Shown here in pieces: positions 52,538 to 55,203 of a stretch of 55,203 nucleotides of DNA (positions within the stretch are counted from its first letter, which is position 1; every line of letters begins with the position of its first letter). Source of the DNA: Stenotrophomonas sp. WZN-1. GTDB taxonomy: Bacteria > Pseudomonadota > Gammaproteobacteria > Xanthomonadales > Xanthomonadaceae. The notes beneath the pieces are model-generated. The model ran no database searches. It worked only from the letters and a program-made list of their open reading frames with translations, and was not told where the DNA came from. The stretch spans positions 4,457,501 to 4,512,703 of the forward strand of contig NZ_CP021768.1 in assembly GCF_002192255.1 (NCBI RefSeq), written 5' to 3'. Position numbers and translations under genes: made by a program.

Positions 52538-52562
52538 AAAAGCCCGCCTTGCGGCGGGCTTC
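52538..52562 (-). terminator. Intrinsic terminator after yidC
   Basis: An 8-base stem, AGCCCGCC/GGCGGGCT with a 4-base loop, is followed on the minus strand by TTTTCG. It lies after the yidC stop and before the lipoprotein gene, separating rpmH-rnpA-yidC from the downstream pair. Confidence 0.8.
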
Positions 52563-52572
52563 TGCTGGGGCC

Positions 52573-52595
52573 AGCCGGCCAGCCGCCGGCTCTAC
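52573..52595. repeat. SMAG monomer after yidC
   Basis: AGCCGGCC-AGCC-GCCGGCT followed by CTAC, i.e. a GTAG-tipped repeat on the minus strand, lies between the yidC stop and the intrinsic terminator. Confidence 0.7.
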
Positions 52596-52598
52596 CCG

Positions 52599-54314
52599 TT
52601 ACTTCTTCTTGACCGGGGCCGGCGCGGTGGTGGCCGGGACCGGCTCGCCGCCATGGCGCTTGGTCATCCACCACTGCTGCAGCAGGCCCAGGCCGCCGTT
52701 GACCACCCAGTACAGGACCAGGCCGGACGGCATGAAGGCCATCATGACGCCGAACACCAGCGGCATGAACTGCATCATCTTCTGCTGCATCGGGTCCATG
52801 CCCGGTGCCGGGGTCAGCTTCTGGGTGAACCACATCACTGCCACGTTGATGACCGGCAGGATGAAGTACGGGTCGCGTGCGGTCAGGTCCTGGATCCAGC
52901 CGAACCAGGGCGCCTGGCGCAGTTCGACCGATTCCACCAGCACCCAGTACAGGGCGAAGAAGATCGGCATCTGGATGAGGATCGGCAGGCAGCCGCCCAT
53001 CGGATTGATCTTTTCCTTCTTGTACAGCTCCATCATCGCGGTCTGGAACTTCTGGCGGTCATCGCCATAGCGTTCCTTCAGCTGCGCAATGCGCGGCTGG
53101 AAGCGGCGCATCTTGGCACCGCTCTTGTACTGGGTCGCCGACAGCGGGTAGAGCACCAGCTTCAGCAACACCACCAGGCCGACGATCGCCCAGCCCCAGT
53201 TGCCGACCAGCTTGTGCACCTGGTTCAGCACCCAGAACAGGCCCTGGCCGATCACCGCCATCATCGAGAAGCGGCTGTAGTCGACCACGCGGTCCAGGCC
53301 CGGTACGTCTTCCTTGGCAATCAGGTTCACCAGCTTCGGGCCGACCCACAGGCGGGCCTCGGTGCTGGTGGACTGGCCCGGGGCCACGGTGAAGGCCGGG
53401 CCACGCGCTTCGATCAGGTCACGACCGGCCACCTGCGACAGCACGTAGTGCGCGGTCTGGTCCTTCTGCGGAATCCAGGCGGTGAAGAAGTGGTGCTGCA
53501 GCATCGCCAGCCAGCCACCGGTGATGTTCTGGTTCAGCGCACCGTCGTCCAGGTAGTCCTTAAACGCACGACGCTGGTACTTCTTGTCGTTGTCGTACCA
53601 GGTGGCACCGTTGAAGCTGAAGGAGTCCGGGTTGGTCATGCTCCGCGACAGGATGGTCGGGGTGCGGTCCAGGGTGCGGTAGACGTAGCCGTTCCACGGT
53701 GCGGCACCGGCGTTGCTGACTTCGTCCTTGAAGCGCACGGCGTACTCGTTGCGCGAGACGGTCAGGGTGCGCTTGATGGTCACGCCGTTGTCGGCGGTCC
53801 ACACGAACGGGATCTGCAGCTCGTTCTGGCCCTTGGCCAGCACGAAGTCCTTGGTGTCACCGACCAGCTTGAAGCCGTCAGCGCCGGGAACCGGGGTGTT
53901 CTTGTCTTCGCTGGCCCAGCCGCTGATCGCGCTGTACGGATGCGCGGGGTCTTCGGTCAGAAGGCGTACCGGCGGGCTGCCTTCGTCCTTGGTCTGCGGG
54001 AACTGCAGCAGCTCGGCATCGAGCACGCGGCCGCCATCAAGCACCAGGCGCAGCACGTCGGTGGTGACGGTCACGCGCTGGCTGGCCGGGGTGGCGCTGG
54101 CCTGGGCCTGCACAGCGGCCTGTCCCGGGGCGCCCGGGACCTGTGCACTGGGAATGCTGCCCGGGGCAGCGCCCGGAACACTCTGTGCGGCAGCCGGGGC
54201 CGACGTGGTCGTCGGTGCCGGGGTCGGAGCAGCCTTTTCACGGCTCCACTCCATCCACAGCAGCACGGCCACCATCAGCCAGGCAAAAATGAGGAATACG
54301 CGGGTCTGGTTCAT
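52599..54314 (-). CDS. yidC: Membrane protein insertase YidC
   Basis: This 571-residue inner-membrane insertase has an N-terminal helix ([21 protein letters not shown]), an Ala/Pro/Thr-rich linker, a large periplasmic domain (about 60-340), and the conserved Oxa1-like core (about 355-560) with [19 protein letters not shown], the positively charged loop [45 protein letters not shown] and a basic tail ending KKK. Its ATG overlaps the rnpA stop by 3 bases. The usual small intervening gene yidD is absent. Confidence 0.97.
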   Translation of the reverse strand: MNQTRVFLIFAWLMVAVLLWMEWSREKAAPTPAPTTTSAPAAAQSVPGAAPGSIPSAQVPGAPGQAAVQAQASATPASQRVTVTTDVLRLVLDGGRVLDAELLQFPQTKDEGSPPVRLLTEDPAHPYSAISGWASEDKNTPVPGADGFKLVGDTKDFVLAKGQNELQIPFVWTADNGVTIKRTLTVSRNEYAVRFKDEVSNAGAAPWNGYVYRTLDRTPTILSRSMTNPDSFSFNGATWYDNDKKYQRRAFKDYLDDGALNQNITGGWLAMLQHHFFTAWIPQKDQTAHYVLSQVAGRDLIEARGPAFTVAPGQSTSTEARLWVGPKLVNLIAKEDVPGLDRVVDYSRFSMMAVIGQGLFWVLNQVHKLVGNWGWAIVGLVVLLKLVLYPLSATQYKSGAKMRRFQPRIAQLKERYGDDRQKFQTAMMELYKKEKINPMGGCLPILIQMPIFFALYWVLVESVELRQAPWFGWIQDLTARDPYFILPVINVAVMWFTQKLTPAPGMDPMQQKMMQFMPLVFGVMMAFMPSGLVLYWVVNGGLGLLQQWWMTKRHGGEPVPATTAPAPVKKK

Positions 54315-54808
54315 CAGCGGACAGGCTCGGCGGGGCCGGGACGCGATGCCGGCTCGGTCAAAGAAGGAGTTGCGATGCCATCAGGCGGCGGCATTGTGCC
54401 GTCCACGCCCGGCGCGGGCAATGCACGCAGGCGACGCAGCAGGCGCAGGAAGGCCTGGCGGATCTCGTCGTTGCTGGCGGAACGCGCAGCACTACGAGCC
54501 ACGACGACGAAGTCGCCTGGCTGGATGTCGGTACGTGTCTGACGCAGGATGTCGCGCAGGACGCGCTTGATCCGGTTACGCCCAACGGCGTTCGGATCAA
54601 CCTTGCGGGAAACCGCCAGACCCAGCCTGGCCGGCCGGTCAGCCGGCAGCCAGTGCAGGGTCATCAGCGGATCGGACACACGGCGGGCGCCGTTGAAGAC
54701 CGTTGAATATTCGGCACGCGTGCGAACCCGCGCAGAGCGAGGGAATCGCTTGCGCGGGTCTGCAGTATTCACTGTCGAAGGGATTGCGTCTGCCGCAGGG
54801 TGCGGCAT
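54314..54808 (-). CDS. rnpA: Ribonuclease P protein component RnpA
   Basis: This 164-residue basic protein subunit of RNase P shows the family core [27 protein letters not shown] and the RNA-contacting RNR motif [15 protein letters not shown], then [11 protein letters not shown]. The C-terminus is extended by about 40 residues of Pro/Gly/Ala-rich sequence beyond the usual ~120-residue length. The start at 54808 is 5 bases after rpmH; a GTG at 54769 is in frame and would give a protein starting nearer to the conserved region, and neither has a clear Shine-Dalgarno. The stop overlaps the yidC start. Confidence 0.95.
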   Translation of the reverse strand: MPHPAADAIPSTVNTADPRKRFPRSARVRTRAEYSTVFNGARRVSDPLMTLHWLPADRPARLGLAVSRKVDPNAVGRNRIKRVLRDILRQTRTDIQPGDFVVVARSAARSASNDEIRQAFLRLLRRLRALPAPGVDGTMPPPDGIATPSLTEPASRPGPAEPVR

Positions 54809-54813
54809 GGCAA

Positions 54814-54954
54814 TCAGGCGCTCAGGACTTTGCGGCCCTTGGCGCGGCGACGCGACAGGATCTTGCGGCCGTCAGCGGTCTTCATACGGGCACGGAAGCC
54901 GTGGTCGCGCTTACGCTTGAGGTTGCTGGGCTGGTAGGTGCGCTTCGTGGCCAT
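54814..54954 (-). CDS. rpmH: 50S ribosomal protein L34
   Basis: This 46-residue basic ribosomal protein has the standard L34 opening [20 protein letters not shown] and ends [12 protein letters not shown]. It is the first gene of rpmH-rnpA-yidC, with a well-formed promoter 40-70 bases upstream. Confidence 0.97.
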   Translation of the reverse strand: MATKRTYQPSNLKRKRDHGFRARMKTADGRKILSRRRAKGRKVLSA

Positions 54955-54993
54955 TGGGGGCCTCTCGTATGAATGGGACGGAAAGAACCGGAA

Positions 54994-55023
54994 ATTCTAG
55001 AGAGGTACCCTACCCCGCGTCAA
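54994..55023 (-). promoter_or_regulatory. Predicted sigma70 promoter of rpmH
   Basis: On the minus strand TTGACG (55018-55023) and TAGAAT (54994-54999) are separated by 18 bases, about 40 bases before the rpmH ATG. This is one of the best promoter matches in the window. Confidence 0.75.
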
Positions 55024-55203
55024 CCCCTGGCAGCTACGCGAATTCACTGGGCTGTGCAATAGCTGTGGATGTTTTTGTGAATAAGTAGGGGACAAGCATT
55101 CCGAAGGCGGGCGCTCGGTGGTAGTCTGAGCCATCCATTTCCCCCCTTTCCGGCCTGTGTTTGGGCGCCTTGTCGCGTCCATGCCCCGGCCACCGGACGA
55201 TTA
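55024..55203. other. Origin-side intergenic region with DnaA-box-like sites
   Basis: No gene is visible here. TGTGGATGT (55064-55072) and TGTGAATAA (55076-55084) resemble the DnaA box TGTGGATAA with two and one mismatches. With rpmH transcribed away from it, this matches the rpmH-dnaA intergenic region; dnaA itself would lie beyond the right edge. Confidence 0.5.

Noticed and set aside
49148..52612. 1154-codon + strand open frame opposite mnmE and the deacetylase-caspase gene
   Set aside because: Spans two real genes on the other strand and shows no domain; rejected as a shadow.
54997..55182. Minus-strand 61-codon open frame in the origin-side region
   Set aside because: It covers the rpmH promoter -35 and the DnaA-box-like sites, has no ribosome-binding site and no recognisable sequence.

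Overview
The window looks like a stretch of a Stenotrophomonas chromosome (S. maltophilia complex, or a close Xanthomonadaceae relative). Evidence: uniformly high GC with strong third-position GC bias; many short GTAG-tipped inverted repeats of the SMAG/REP type between genes; and a right end with the order mnmE - lipoprotein - yidC - rnpA - rpmH, reading away from an intergenic region with weak DnaA-box-like 9-mers. That is the usual replication-origin-proximal gene order, so dnaA is expected just beyond the right edge. No tRNA, rRNA, CRISPR array, prophage or insertion sequence was seen; most of the window is core genome.

Left part (1-8.4 kb): two tandem paralogous DUF2628 membrane proteins, one cut by the window edge; a sugar-phosphate mutarotase; an MltB-like lytic transglycosylase; the ergothioneine pair egtB-egtD with a 4-base overlap; a membrane diguanylate cyclase; a YchJ-family protein; and a TauE/SafE-type permease.

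8.5-14.1 kb: a three-gene SMC-like operon (mksF/jetA, mksE/jetB, mksB/jetC) with the DUF3375 - DUF4194 - SbcC-like order of Wadjet/MksBEF systems but no adjacent jetD nuclease. folE follows. A 617-base gene-free stretch then holds a G10 tract and two large, oppositely oriented hairpins. Their arms differ in sequence, but both have a 52-base loop built on the same conserved plan. This is the most unusual non-coding signal in the window.

15.4-20.6 kb: a MarR regulator with an operator over its promoter, followed by a DUF1656 - HlyD - NodT-type outer-membrane factor - FUSC efflux operon. 20.7-30 kb: a small uncharacterised protein and the complete recC-recB-recD operon. 30.2-34.3 kb: all six Mla lipid-transport genes in the order F-E-D-C-B-A, ending in a clear intrinsic terminator. 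34.4-44.9 kb: single genes for glutathione peroxidase, a Cys-rich lipoprotein, RmuC, a GST, an oxidoreductase divergent from a LysR regulator, a LysE exporter, an APC permease, a membrane dipeptidase and an RlmI-type rRNA methyltransferase.

45-55.2 kb: a TerC/Alx-family protein behind a sigma70-like promoter and a yybP-ykoY (Mn2+) riboswitch, a rhomboid protease, a periplasmic glycerophosphodiesterase, MnmE, a large lipoprotein fusing a NodB polysaccharide deacetylase, a caspase-like domain and TPRs, then YidC, RnpA and ribosomal protein L34. yidD, often found between rnpA and yidC, is absent; those two genes overlap by 3 bases instead.
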